A DNA stretch of 50,292 nt from CAVXTT01 sp963764685. GTDB lineage: Bacteria > Bacteroidota > Ignavibacteria > Ignavibacteriales > Ignavibacteriaceae. The notes beneath the pieces are model-generated. The model saw nothing but the letters and a program-made list of their open reading frames with translations, was not told the origin of the DNA and did no database searches. Location of the stretch: assembly GCA_963764685.1 (NCBI GenBank), contig CAVXTT010000004.1:1-50292 (forward strand), read 5' to 3'. The position numbers and the translations under genes are program-made. Below are positions 27,141-36,518 of the stretch, in pieces; the stretch's first letter is position 1; every line of letters starts with the position of its first letter.

Positions 27141-28185
27141 CGGGGGGAGCAGGAAAACCGGCTTCCGGGGATTACTTTCAAAGAAAGAATATATCGTTAT
27201 TCTTCTTTTCTTTATGACCGCCCTTGCACTCCTCTATTATATATTTTTTACGCCAAATTATTATTCACAGCCATCCCCTTTAATGTTTGAAGTCAAAAGG
27301 GGACAGACATTAAACAGTGTTATTCATAACTTGCATCGCCAGGGAATCATACCCTCGAAGTTTAATATGAAGGTTGCCGCATTTCTTTATGGCGCAGAAA
27401 GAAGGATAAGAGCAGGGAGGTATTATCTGCCGAATGGACTAAGCTATTTAGGTCTGCTTGATGAATTCCTGCACGGCAATGCTGATTTCCTGAGGGAAGT
27501 TAAAATCTATGATGGTTCCTCACTTGAATGGATCGCTTCAAAGCTCAGGATCGATGCTGCGATAGATTCAGCCGCTCTCATTTATGCAGTTCGGGACAAA
27601 TCTTTCCTTAAAAGGATCGGAATAAAAACTTCCTCCTTAAATGGGTACCTTCTCCCTGATAAATATTATTTTTACGAGAGAAGTTCCCCCGAAGAGGTAA
27701 TTGATACATTCCTTCAGCGGTTCGATAGTTTCTTCAGCGACTCATTGAAAGAAGCAGCTGCCGGAAATAATCTTGACAGCAATGAGGTGGTTATATTAGC
27801 CTCTATTGTTGAAGGAGAAACCAACTCATATGAAGAGATGCCCATGATCGCGGGAGTATATATCAACAGGATACACAAAGGTATGAAGCTTCAGGCAGAT
27901 CCTACAGTACAATATCTTCAGCAAGGCGGCTGGAAACGGCTTACTTACAGAGACCTGAATATCGATTCACCATTTAATACTTATAAATATTACGGACTCC
28001 CTCCGGGACCAATAAATAATCCCGGTAAAAAAGCCATTCTTGCTGTTGTCTATCCTGAGCAGCATAACTATTACTATTTCGTAGCTGATGGAAAGGGTGG
28101 ACATAAATTTGCGCATACTTTAGAAGAACATAACCGGAATGTGTTTGAATACAGAAAATTTCTTCGGGAGATGGAAGAAAAGTAA
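27130..28185 (+). CDS. mltG: endolytic murein transglycosylase MltG
   Basis: 351 residues. One N-terminal membrane helix (YIVILLFFMTALALLYYIFF) is followed by a LysM-like segment (FEVKRGQTLNSVIHNLHRQGII) and the YceG catalytic domain (VILASIVEGETNSYEEMPMIAGVYINRIHKGMKLQADPTVQY, with the catalytic Glu). The conserved end is YGLPPGPINNPGKKAI. It cleaves nascent glycan strands at the inner membrane. Confidence 0.93.
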   Translation: MNYSGGSRKTGFRGLLSKKEYIVILLFFMTALALLYYIFFTPNYYSQPSPLMFEVKRGQTLNSVIHNLHRQGIIPSKFNMKVAAFLYGAERRIRAGRYYLPNGLSYLGLLDEFLHGNADFLREVKIYDGSSLEWIASKLRIDAAIDSAALIYAVRDKSFLKRIGIKTSSLNGYLLPDKYYFYERSSPEEVIDTFLQRFDSFFSDSLKEAAAGNNLDSNEVVILASIVEGETNSYEEMPMIAGVYINRIHKGMKLQADPTVQYLQQGGWKRLTYRDLNIDSPFNTYKYYGLPPGPINNPGKKAILAVVYPEQHNYYYFVADGKGGHKFAHTLEEHNRNVFEYRKFLREMEEK

Positions 28186-28189
28186 ACCT

Positions 28190-29869
28190 ATGAGAGTAAA
28201 TATTTACATCAGCTATATTTTTATAACTCTTTTACTGCTTATACAGGGATGCGCCAATCAGCTGCCTCCCGGCGGGGGAGAGGAGGATAAGATACCGCCT
28301 CAGATTATTGAAGTGTATCCCCCTGACGGCACCACAAAGTATCCTGAAGATTATATTGAGCTGGAGTTCTCAGAGTATGTTGATAAAAGAACACTAAGAG
28401 ATGCAATCTTTGTATCCCCTTATATTGCAGGGAATATTGAACTTGATTGGAGCGGTAAGTCTGTAAGAATCATCTTTCCCGAAAAACTTAAAGAAAATAC
28501 TACCTATGTGGTTACAATCGGCACGGATGTAGTGGACTACAATAACCGCAACCGAATGGCAGAATCCTACTCGTTAACATTTTCGACCGGAGAAAATGTA
28601 GACAGAAGAGTTATTTCCGGTAAGGTATATGGAGAAAAACCGGAGGGCATTTTAATCTTTGCCTATAAGGCATTTTCAGATACTATCAATCCTTCAGTAA
28701 CAAAACCGGATTACCTTTCCCAAACAGGAGCGGACGGGCGTTTTAAGATCGGGGGTCTTGCTGCAGGTACCTACAGAGTATTTGCTGTTGATGATGATTT
28801 CCGAGATCTTCTTTTTCAACCGGAACAGGACAGGATAGGAATTCCGTTCAGTGATGTGGTGATGGGATTAGATGATACTCTTTATTCGGGACTTAATTTT
28901 TTCTTAACTAAAATTGACTCCGTCCCGCCAAGACTGCAGAGTGCTGCAATGACCGACAGGAATCATATTCTTATCACGCTTTCTGAAGAGTTCGATTCTA
29001 CGATCGTTAAATCCGGAACATTCTATATTTATGATTCCACTTCCAATAAAAGGAGTGAGCTTCTTTATGCCTATAAAGGAGACACCAAAAAGGAAGAATT
29101 AGTCCTGGTAACTAAACAGGAGTTCGATCCTGCATCAAATTATTTTTTATTTGCAAATGAGCTCAGGGACAAAAAAGGAAACAGCTTCAGGAATGAAGCA
29201 GTATCCTTAACTATTACCGACAGGGAAGATACTACGAAGCCTGCAGTGACGGCTGCTGATCCACGTCCCGGTTCGGCAACTGCAGATTACCAGAACCAGA
29301 GCATTTACTTCAGGCTTAACGATGCTGTTGATTCAACCAGGTTAAAAAGCAGAATCAGCTTTACTGATACTCTGAAGAAAAATATTCCATTCGCTATTCA
29401 CTTTCTTGATGATGCCTCATTCAAAATATTCCCGTCTGCACTGGAACCTTCGATGGCTTATATCATTACGATAAACCTTCCCGGTATAACCGATGTCGCA
29501 GGGAATACTGCCGATTCTGTCTATACTTCTAAATTCAAAACAATCAACGGACTTGATTTTACAGGAGTGTCCGGTATTGTAAATAATGTTTATTTATCAA
29601 GAAATCCATTACTGGTTCTTGAGGGTACAAAAGAGAACACAGAAAAATACTATTTAAGTATTACTGAAGGAGAGTTTAAAATAGACAGAGCAAGAGCTGG
29701 TTCCTATATACTATGGGGCTTTTATGATGAGGACAGCAGCGGTACATATTCCTACGGAAACTATGTCCCCTTTAAATACGCAGAGGAGTTTGCAATCTAT
29801 CCGGACACTCTAAATTTACGTCCCCGCTGGGTAGTAACGGACCTTAAATTTAACTTTGTTTCCCCCTGA
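28190..29869 (+). CDS. lipoprotein with bacterial Ig-like domains
   Basis: I choose the ATG at 28190, just after the mltG stop, because it starts a lipoprotein signal (YIFITLLLLIQGC, lipobox LIQGC). The protein is ~560 residues. It begins with an SbsA-type Ig-like domain (PPQIIEVYPPDGTTKYPEDYIELEFSEYVD...TYVVTIGTDVVDYNNRNR). A carboxypeptidase-regulatory-like fold (VTKPDYLSQTGADGRFKIGGLAAGTYRVFAVDDD) and two further Ig-like repeats follow. It is probably anchored in the outer membrane. Similar proteins are common and uncharacterised in Bacteroidetes/Ignavibacteria. It ends 3 nt from a convergent gene. Confidence 0.82.
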   Translation: MRVNIYISYIFITLLLLIQGCANQLPPGGGEEDKIPPQIIEVYPPDGTTKYPEDYIELEFSEYVDKRTLRDAIFVSPYIAGNIELDWSGKSVRIIFPEKLKENTTYVVTIGTDVVDYNNRNRMAESYSLTFSTGENVDRRVISGKVYGEKPEGILIFAYKAFSDTINPSVTKPDYLSQTGADGRFKIGGLAAGTYRVFAVDDDFRDLLFQPEQDRIGIPFSDVVMGLDDTLYSGLNFFLTKIDSVPPRLQSAAMTDRNHILITLSEEFDSTIVKSGTFYIYDSTSNKRSELLYAYKGDTKKEELVLVTKQEFDPASNYFLFANELRDKKGNSFRNEAVSLTITDREDTTKPAVTAADPRPGSATADYQNQSIYFRLNDAVDSTRLKSRISFTDTLKKNIPFAIHFLDDASFKIFPSALEPSMAYIITINLPGITDVAGNTADSVYTSKFKTINGLDFTGVSGIVNNVYLSRNPLLVLEGTKENTEKYYLSITEGEFKIDRARAGSYILWGFYDEDSSGTYSYGNYVPFKYAEEFAIYPDTLNLRPRWVVTDLKFNFVSP

Positions 29870-29872
29870 TAC

Positions 29873-30526
29873 TCAGCAGCCTTCCTTCTTTTTCTTCTTT
29901 GTTACTCCTGCCGGAACATTTCCTGCGGGGGCCTGAAGCTTAGGCAGCTGTTTTGCTCCTGTTACTTCTGCAGTTTGTGTGCCTGTCTGAGGCTCACCGC
30001 CGAAATATTTACTCACCTCAGCTATTTTAAGAAAATTGAGACTGTCCTGAAGCGAAGCTCCTGTGCTAAGAGAAGGGAAAAGAATTTTATCCTTCCATTC
30101 ATCAAGTCCGCCCGTGAGCATATACACGGCTTTATAGCCCTTTGCCTTAAGAAGCATCCAGGCTTGGGCAGAATGTATCCCCCCTTCGGAATAAAGAATA
30201 ATCTTCTCATTTCTTTGTAAACCGGATTCTGACAATAAAGTCAGGGTAATATTTTCTGCTGTAGGGATGTGATAATCATTAAATACACTTTCGTTGTTGA
30301 GATCTATCAGCCGGTAATCAGACTTACCCTTTATAATCCAGTCTGCCAGCTCTTCAACCTTAACATGGTCTACTTCATTCTGAACGATCAGTGCAAGTTC
30401 CTTTGTATTAATTGTTGCTGTTGCATTTTCATAAGGATTACCGGCAAATAAAGCTATAAATCCAAGAGCAAGGGCAAGAATTCCAAGTATTTTAGGAGGG
30501 GTAAGCTCTGAAAATATCTTCTTCAT
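29873..30526 (-). CDS. membrane-anchored rhodanese-like protein lacking the catalytic cysteine
   Basis: 217 residues. One N-terminal membrane helix (ILGILALALGFIALFAG) precedes a rhodanese domain (DYRLIDLNNESVFNDYHIPTAENI ... GYKAVYMLTGGLDEWK). The active-site loop reads YSEGGIHS at 112-119. The cysteine of C-x-x-G-x-R-S is Ser113 and the Arg is His118, so classical sulfurtransferase chemistry should be absent. The protein ends in a Lys-rich tail with a terminal Cys (KKKKKEGC). It is the last gene of the molybdo-oxidoreductase operon and overlaps the preceding YeeE/YedE gene (ATGA). It may bind sulfur compounds without turning them over, or use the C-terminal Cys. Confidence 0.82.
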   Translation of the reverse strand: MKKIFSELTPPKILGILALALGFIALFAGNPYENATATINTKELALIVQNEVDHVKVEELADWIIKGKSDYRLIDLNNESVFNDYHIPTAENITLTLLSESGLQRNEKIILYSEGGIHSAQAWMLLKAKGYKAVYMLTGGLDEWKDKILFPSLSTGASLQDSLNFLKIAEVSKYFGGEPQTGTQTAEVTGAKQLPKLQAPAGNVPAGVTKKKKKEGC

Positions 30527-31134
30527 TTTTTCACCTGTGCATCTTTTAGAGCAAAATATTTCTCAACTTTCTCAGCTCCAATAAAACCGCCGAGTGCCAT
30601 CAGAACTACCGCAAACACCAGCATACCGTAAGGTATATTAAACAGCTGAGGCAGGGTGATTTGTCCCATTGGTGTTGCGATATAAATATTTTTTAAAAGA
30701 GGGAAGGCGACACCAAAAATGAATGTTCCAGCAAATATCCCAAGAACATAGATTAAACCGTCAATTCTTCCCGTCGCCATTGAGACCAGTGATGTGCCAG
30801 GACAATAGCCCCCAATAACAAAGCCTATACCTAAAATAAAGCCTCCCAGTATCTGCGGAACCAGGAAAGTAGGTACCAGGTAAACAAGTGAAAGATCAAG
30901 GTAACCTATCCAGGATAAGTAAAATACTCCGATCATAGCAGTAACGATCGCAGTAAACATTACTTTAAATACTCTCATATTCCGGAAATAAAACTGTGCT
31001 GCAAGCACATTAGCATTTCCGAATCCTCCTCTCTCGAGGAAGAATCCGAACCCGATACCGATAAGAATAGCCATTACGAGACTTATTTCGTCATTAAACA
31101 TTTCAAATTTGAAAAATGGTGCGTTCATCTCCAC
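30523..31134 (-). CDS. YeeE/YedE family sulfur-transport membrane protein (second half)
   Basis: 203 residues with about five or six membrane helices. The family Cys motif is GYCPGTSLVSMATGRIDG, and GFGFFLERGGFGNA lies near the start. YeeE/YedE (TsuA-like) proteins take up thiosulfate or move other sulfur species through conserved cysteines. It overlaps the upstream YeeE/YedE gene and the downstream rhodanese gene by a few bases, so the three are translationally linked. Confidence 0.87.
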   Translation of the reverse strand: MEMNAPFFKFEMFNDEISLVMAILIGIGFGFFLERGGFGNANVLAAQFYFRNMRVFKVMFTAIVTAMIGVFYLSWIGYLDLSLVYLVPTFLVPQILGGFILGIGFVIGGYCPGTSLVSMATGRIDGLIYVLGIFAGTFIFGVAFPLLKNIYIATPMGQITLPQLFNIPYGMLVFAVVLMALGGFIGAEKVEKYFALKDAQVKK

Positions 31135-31689
31135 TGCCTCCTTAAAAAGTATGCAGCAGCGTAACCTCCTGCAAAAACCATCATCATAAATGCCCAGCTT
31201 CCGGTATTAAGTAAAGCACCTCCTGTTAATGCCTGTCCGCTTGTGCATCCTCTTGCAAACTTTGCACCTATACCCATCAGCCCTCCTCCAACAAATGCAT
31301 AGAATAGTCGTCCTTTAATTGAAATATTCGGTCCTTTTTCTGCAGTTATTTTATTTCGCCCTGCGAGCGCGCCTGAAATAAAACCGCCTAGAATAACTCC
31401 GATCACTTCAAATACCAGCCAGTCCTTTAAGGGGATTGAAGCTTCCGTCGCCGATATATTCAGAAAAGAATTCATTGTTTGCTGTATAATCAGGAGCTGC
31501 CTGATTTACTGCTACCGAGATTACTGAACCGAATGCTCCCGAGGCTCCAAGTCCTCTTCCCATAATTACGAAAGAAGCAAGAAGTACAAGACCAAGACCG
31601 AAGCCCGCTATATATGGATTCATATAAGCCGCTGCCGCTTTTTCTTTAACCTTCTCCTTTACATTTGAGATTGCTGCTGTTGTTGACAT
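31125..31689 (-). CDS. YeeE/YedE family sulfur-transport membrane protein (first half, frameshifted near 31430)
   Basis: The N-terminal part (from ATG 31689: NPYIAGFGLGLVLLASFVIMGRGLGASGAFGS) ends out of frame at GSFNPLKGLAG. The C-terminal part continues in another frame as PLKDWLVFEVIGVILGGFISGALAGR, then FARGCTSGQALTGGALL with the family Cys. Removing one G from the AAAGG at about 31430 joins them into one ~188-residue protein. It pairs with the next gene to make a two-part YeeE/YedE transporter for thiosulfate or a related sulfur compound. Confidence 0.85.
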
Positions 31690-31720
31690 TTCCCTTTACT
31701 CCAGTGAGTATAATTTAATT

Positions 31721-32647
31721 TTAATAATGACTTAACTGACCTGCAAAAACAATAACAAATCTTAAAACCAATCCCCCCGCAATTACCAGTAATGGTGCTA
31801 TGGGGGTATGTTTAATTATATGCTTTACTGCAAGATTCTGAATCAATAACGGGATAGCTATACCCATAATTATTACGAAGACCCAGAAAGAAGAAGCATA
31901 ACTTCCGCTGATAAGAATATTTGCAGCATTTATATGCACCTCAGTTGAACTTAGGAGTCCAACGAGCATCAGCATAATTACACCTGCTTCTGCTATAAGA
32001 AATTTATTATCCATTCTTGCCAGCATTTCACTTTCTTCTCTGTCCTTTGCTAACATATGGATCATTGCCGCTGCAGTTGATAACCCTGATACCAGGAAAA
32101 GTACTGCAAGTATCGATGTATTCCACAAGGGTCTTGCTCCCAGGGAGCTTAATAATATGCCTGTGTAAATTCCGAGCAGTATTCCCAGAACTAAATTTGC
32201 CCCGCCTATAGCTGCTTTATTCCTTCCCGTATTTAGTCTTTCTGAAAACTTCTTTATGGAAGGAAATATAGCTTCAATAAATTTAGGCGGTCTTAATAGA
32301 ATAGATAAAATCAGTGCCGGGTAAACAAGGATTAAAATCCAGGAGCCCCAGGACATTGGTGAACTTATCTTGAACGTAGTATATAATCTCCAGAAGTACA
32401 GCTTATGTTCCAGATCCAGGAATAAGGAGAACATACCCAGGCTCAGGAGGATAATGCTGATGCCCGGCACCTGGAAACAGGAGCAATCATTCCGCTGATC
32501 TTTCCCTCTGTATAATAAATAGCCGGAGATGATCATCATGCCTGCCACCATACCACCGATGAAAAGATAAACCGGTATTTCCCATCCCCATATATGCATA
32601 TAAGGATCGATCATTAAATTGTGTCTTGTGGATGTTATTTCATTCAT
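31721..32647 (-). CDS. NrfD/PsrC-type membrane subunit
   Basis: 308 residues and eight to nine membrane helices (for example IPVYLFIGGMVAGMMIISGYLLY, SPMSWGSWILILVYPALIL, LIQNLAVKHIIKH). NrfD/PsrC proteins anchor a molybdo-enzyme and its Fe-S subunit and exchange electrons with the quinone pool. It is placed as the third structural gene after the catalytic and Fe-S subunits, as in polysulfide reductase. Confidence 0.9.
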   Translation of the reverse strand: MNEITSTRHNLMIDPYMHIWGWEIPVYLFIGGMVAGMMIISGYLLYRGKDQRNDCSCFQVPGISIILLSLGMFSLFLDLEHKLYFWRLYTTFKISSPMSWGSWILILVYPALILSILLRPPKFIEAIFPSIKKFSERLNTGRNKAAIGGANLVLGILLGIYTGILLSSLGARPLWNTSILAVLFLVSGLSTAAAMIHMLAKDREESEMLARMDNKFLIAEAGVIMLMLVGLLSSTEVHINAANILISGSYASSFWVFVIIMGIAIPLLIQNLAVKHIIKHTPIAPLLVIAGGLVLRFVIVFAGQLSHY

Positions 32648-32662
32648 AATTTCTTCACATTT

Positions 32663-33202
32663 CTATATGAGGTAATAAACCATTGGTTTAGTACCGGCTT
32701 CATTTTTTAAACTGTGGTGCTTTCTCGAATCGAGGAGCCTGCTTATCTCACTGTTCGGGTCTTCCAGGTCACCGAAGTACATACAGTGAGTTGGGCAAAC
32801 TGAAACGCAGGCAGGTTTTAATCCCTGCTCTACCCTGTGAATACAGAAAGTACATTTATCCGCATAGCCATCCGGATGAACAAATCTTGCATCATAAGGA
32901 CAACTGGCAAGGCAGGCTTTACAGCCTATGCACAGATCGTGTTCAACAAGTACTACTCCCCCCGTATCATGAATATGACTTGCACCCGTCGGACAGCAGT
33001 ATACACAAGGCGGGTTGTCACAGTGATTGCATCGTTCACTTCTTATTTCCATTTGTATGTCGGGAAATATTCCATTTACATCCTGTACCAGCCAGTCGCG
33101 GTTATATCCTTCAGGGACATTATTTTCGGTTTTACAGGCAACTACACAATCCATACAGCTTACACATTTTTTGGTGTCTATCACCATAGCATATCGTGCC
33201 AT
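32663..33202 (-). CDS. four-cluster 4Fe-4S electron-transfer subunit (PsrB/DmsB-like)
   Basis: I take ATG 33202, which has GGGGAGG right upstream, over a TTG at 33220. 179 residues with four Cys clusters: CVSCMDCVVACK, CNHCDNPPCVYCCP, CIGCKACLASCP and CTFCIHRV...ACVSVCP. These are the standard set for the electron wire between the Mo catalytic subunit and the NrfD-type membrane subunit. There is no signal peptide, so it is presumably co-exported with the Tat-carried catalytic subunit. Confidence 0.93.
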   Translation of the reverse strand: MARYAMVIDTKKCVSCMDCVVACKTENNVPEGYNRDWLVQDVNGIFPDIQMEIRSERCNHCDNPPCVYCCPTGASHIHDTGGVVLVEHDLCIGCKACLASCPYDARFVHPDGYADKCTFCIHRVEQGLKPACVSVCPTHCMYFGDLEDPNSEISRLLDSRKHHSLKNEAGTKPMVYYLI

Positions 33203-33203
33203 C

Positions 33204-35400
33204 TTATGCCTCCCCGACAAATGTTACAAAATTAACATTCATTGCAGTGCCTCCCATAAGCGGATCGGTATTATACTTTGTTATAAGCTGTGAATCTGAA
33301 GCCCCCTTCATATAAGCGCCTTTCAGCATCTTCGAATTATGCCCAAAACCGTGCACCATATACACGCAATCGGTTCTTATCCTTTCAGTTGCTTTAACCT
33401 TTAATCTTGTTGGAGATTATGCCGTCTGTATTTTTTAATCTGATATATTCACCGGTTTTCAATCCCCACCGCTGAGCGATATCGGTATTTATCCATATTT
33501 CATTTTCATCCATCATATCCATTAATATTCTGTTTGACTGTGTACGGCTGAATGAATGGACAGGCGACCTTCCATATAATAATCTGAAATATCCGGCAGG
33601 CGGTTCAGCAGGAGGTGTATATTTCGGCACGGGATCAAATCCGGCCTCCTGGAGCTGGAGTGAATAGAACTCAATTTTACCTGACGGAGTATTAAACTCA
33701 GCAGGTACACCTTCATCAAAATAAACAGGCTGCTTCTTTCCCCTTATTATTCCTTTTGTTTTGAGCTCCTGGTAATTTAATCCTGCTGATGTTAATCTTG
33801 TCTCAATGTATTCTTCAATATTCTTCCAGGGGTAGTAATGACCAAGGTTTAATTTGTCTGCTAATTTTTTGGCGATCCACCAGTTAGGTTTCTGATCACT
33901 CGGAGCATCCACAACAGGCTGTCTTATTGAAACAAAGGGTTCCCTGAACCATTCAACATTTATATCATCAAATCTTTCCACATAAACCGACTCCGGCAGT
34001 ACTACATCAGCCCACCCTGCAATTTCGCTGGGGATAACATCTACAACTACTATCAGATCAAGATTCTGGATTGCCTTAATTGTTTCCTGTTCATTCGGAA
34101 GGGCGTGAATAAGGTTTGTTGCATAAATAAACCAGCCTTTAACAGGATAAGGTTTACCCGTTATTGTTGCTTCCCTTATTCCTGTTGTTATTGTTTCGTG
34201 GGCGAACGGATATTTATTATCCGGGTTATCAACTTTTCCTTTTTCAGAATGAGGATATTCGGGATAGGGATAAGCCGGTACATCCATACTGACGGGAGTA
34301 TAGAATCCTCCTTTACGTCCCCAACTTCCCATCAGGGCATTCAATAAAGCAATGCCTCTGCTTCTTTGCGTATCATCTCCATACCAGGTAACGTGTCTTC
34401 CCGGATGGATTAAAGTTGCAGGCTTATACCTGCTCATTTCCCTCGCCGTTACGCGTATAAGATCAGGCTCAATACCTGTTTTTACGTAAGCCCACTCAGG
34501 AGTGTATTGAGAAATTTCAGCAGCAAATTGTTCAAAGCCGAATCCGTACTGCTCAATATAATTCTTATCATAAAGATTTTCTTTAACGATTATATTCATC
34601 CAGGCAAGGATAAGCGCTAAGTCTGTACCGGGTTTTATCGGGAGATAATATTTTGCTTTACCTGCTGCTATAGAAAATCTTGGATCCACAACAATCAGGG
34701 AAACTCCTTTTTCAACAGCCTCTGCAAATTCCTGCACCTGTGAATTATGCATATTCTCTCCAAGGTGTGAACCTATAAGCACCAGGCACTGTGAATTTTT
34801 AATATCCGTTCTTTCGGGAGAACTTACATCTTCACCGAATGTTAAACGGAAACCAGCATCCCTGGGTCCCCTGCATTGTGCAAATGAGGGGGCTGATATA
34901 TTAGGGGTTCCATAAGCCTTTAATGTATGTTTTAAGAAATTACCTCCGATACCGTGACTGAATAAAGCAACTGCTTCAGGGCCATATTCAGTTTTTATCT
35001 TCTGCATTTTTTCAGCTATAAAATTTAGTGCCTCATCCCAGGTAACGGACACCCATTCCTCTTTTCCACGGCTGCTTCTTCTCATTAATGGAGTTTTCAG
35101 CCTGTCAGGATCAAAGTGTGCACCTACGCCGCCTGTGCCCCTGGGACAAAGTCTGCCTGCACTTAACGGGTCATCAGGGTTACCCTCAAGCTTCCATAAC
35201 TTACCATCCTGTACAGAAGCTATTACCCCGCATTTCCAGAAACACATATCACAGTAAGTGGGTATTTTCTTTAAACCTTTACTCTGTCTGGTAAGTATTC
35301 TTTCAGAACCTTTGACTACAGAATTCAACTGGGTGACTGCTGCTGTTGCAGCAATACTTGCGGCACTGATCTTAAGAAATTTTCTTCTCGATAAATTCAT
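33204..35400 (-). CDS. Tat-exported molybdopterin oxidoreductase, PsrA/PhsA-like catalytic subunit (frameshifted near 33417)
   Basis: A twin-arginine signal opens the protein (LSRRKFLKISAA). The 4Fe-4S site is C50, C53, C57 and C85, and the probable Mo ligand is Cys176 in FAQCRGPRDAG. As written the frame stops at 33394, but one extra A in ATAATC (about 33417) separates it from a good C-terminus (SPTRLKVKATERIRTDCVYM ... FVGEA) ending at 33204. The corrected length is ~731 residues, near the usual PsrA/PhsA size. It is probably a periplasmic polysulfide, thiosulfate or similar sulfur-oxyanion reductase. The exact substrate cannot be read from sequence, but the sulfur-transport genes alongside point to sulfur. 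The start overlaps the MerR stop by 4 nt. Confidence 0.88.
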
Positions 35401-35855
35401 TGTTCTCTCGAAAGGTTTTTGATGCTTTCCTTTACCTTGTGGCAGTCAGTGAACTCTCTGTAAACAATACAGATTCTGCAATTGGATTCTGCACAGATAT
35501 TGCGGCTGTGTTTGTATGTCCAGCAGGGTTCCGCATTCATATTGTAAGCCTGACAGTTATCCCTCTCCAGCCGGGAACATTTAATGATGTCCCAGCAGGG
35601 GATTAAGGAGTAGACAAACTTTATTCCCGCGATGCTCATCTTTTTATCATTTATGGCAGAGCGGATACAATTTATCTTTTCAATATCGGAATGGGAATAG
35701 AGTCTGTGGGAAGTGGTCTTCTTAAAAGGAACGATCAATCCTTCCTTTTCGTACATTCTTAAAGTATGTACGGAAATATTAAGGAGCTTAGCGGTTTTTC
35801 CTATGGAATAAAGAGGTTCTTCGAAGTTACTGCACACCGGTGAAAAATCATCCAA
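35397..35855 (-). CDS. MerR-type regulator with cysteine-rich C-terminal domain
   Basis: 152 residues from TTG 35855. The MerR winged helix-turn-helix is at about 15-65 (YSIGKTAKLLNISVHTLRMYEKEGLI...RLYSHSDIEKI). The usual long dimer coiled coil is short, and residues 87-138 hold eight Cys (87, 93, 101, 111, 121, 126, 129, 138) in a CW-x4-C ... CW-x8-C pattern, like the small CW Cys-rich modules of some sensor proteins. It could hold a metal or Fe-S cluster, or sense redox or sulfur species. It is the first gene of the molybdo-oxidoreductase operon and overlaps the catalytic gene (4 nt). A palindrome lies just upstream. Confidence 0.85.
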   Translation of the reverse strand: MDDFSPVCSNFEEPLYSIGKTAKLLNISVHTLRMYEKEGLIVPFKKTTSHRLYSHSDIEKINCIRSAINDKKMSIAGIKFVYSLIPCWDIIKCSRLERDNCQAYNMNAEPCWTYKHSRNICAESNCRICIVYREFTDCHKVKESIKNLSREQ

Positions 35856-35861
35856 TAAAAT

Positions 35862-35881
35862 TTAGTATTTATAAATATCAA
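35862..35881 (-). promoter_or_regulatory. putative operator/promoter of the MerR-molybdoenzyme operon
   Basis: Imperfect 7-6-7 palindrome TTAGTAT-N6-ATATCAA, 7 nt upstream of the MerR start. On the minus strand the surrounding ~39 bp (TTTGGCA...GTTGATAT..TATAAATA..AAATTTT) matches the block in front of the molybdenum-cofactor operon (42612-42631) at about 33 of 39 bases by eye. A dyad inside the promoter is the usual MerR-type arrangement. Confidence 0.6.
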
Positions 35882-36010
35882 CTTCTTTGCCAAAGATATA
35901 TTTCCTTTATAAATGATTTAGAAATGATGGTTTTTCAAAAGCAGGAAGCAGGCAGATCTTTGTTTTTATGAATGGGAAGTTGTTTGATAACAATCAAATA
36001 ATGTTAGTAT

Positions 36011-36518
36011 GGACAGGCTGCCCCACATAATCGATAAGCTTATAATTCGAAGCAGCCTGTCCATCCTGAAGAGGCAGCGTCCCTTGTACGGATAGGCTGC
36101 CCCAACATAATCGATAAGCTTATAATTCGAAGCAGCCTGTCCTTCCTGAAGGGGCAGTATCCCTTGTACGGATAGGCTGCCCCAAAAATCGATAAGCTTA
36201 TAATTCGAAGCAGCCTGTCCTTCCTGAAGAGGCAGCATTCCTTGTACGGATAGCCTGCCCCAACAATCGATAAGCTATAATTCGAAGCAATCCTGGCGTG
36301 GCAGCGTCCCTTGTACGGATAGGCTGCCCCACATAATCGATAAGCTATAATTCGAAGCAATCCTGGCGAGGCAGCGTCCCTTGTACGGATAGGCTGCCCC
36401 ACATAATCGATAAGCTATAATTCGAAGCAGCCTGTCTATTCTGGAGGGGCAGTATCCCTTGTACGGATAGGCGGGCCCCACATAATCAATAAGCTTATAA
36501 TTCGAAGCAGCCGGTCCT
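36011..36518. repeat. REP palindrome array, left of the RAYT gene (seven units)
   Basis: Units start at 36011, 36090, 36170, 36248, 36317, 36387 and 36465 (69-80 bp apart). Each has GGACAGGCTGCCCC or GGATAGGCTGCCCC, an inner ATCGATAAGCTTATAATTCG part, and a right arm AGCAGCCTGTCC. The spacer contains CCTTGTAC directly before the next unit. The two ~69-70 bp units (36248 and 36317) have a shortened right arm (AGCAATCCTGGCG). The array fills most of the gene-free stretch upstream of the MerR gene. Confidence 0.88.

Noticed and set aside
35862..35900. Sigma-54 promoter (TGGCA...TTG) upstream of the two shared-operator operons
   Set aside because: The GG-N10-GC core is GG-N10-GA in both copies and no sigma-54 activator gene is nearby. 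A MerR-type promoter with a dyad fits better.
36011..36518. Possible CRISPR array (regular ~70-80 bp repeats)
   Set aside because: The repeated part covers nearly the whole unit, spacers are not unique, units are palindromic over >40 bp, and no cas genes are present. A RAYT gene beside it explains the units as REP palindromes.
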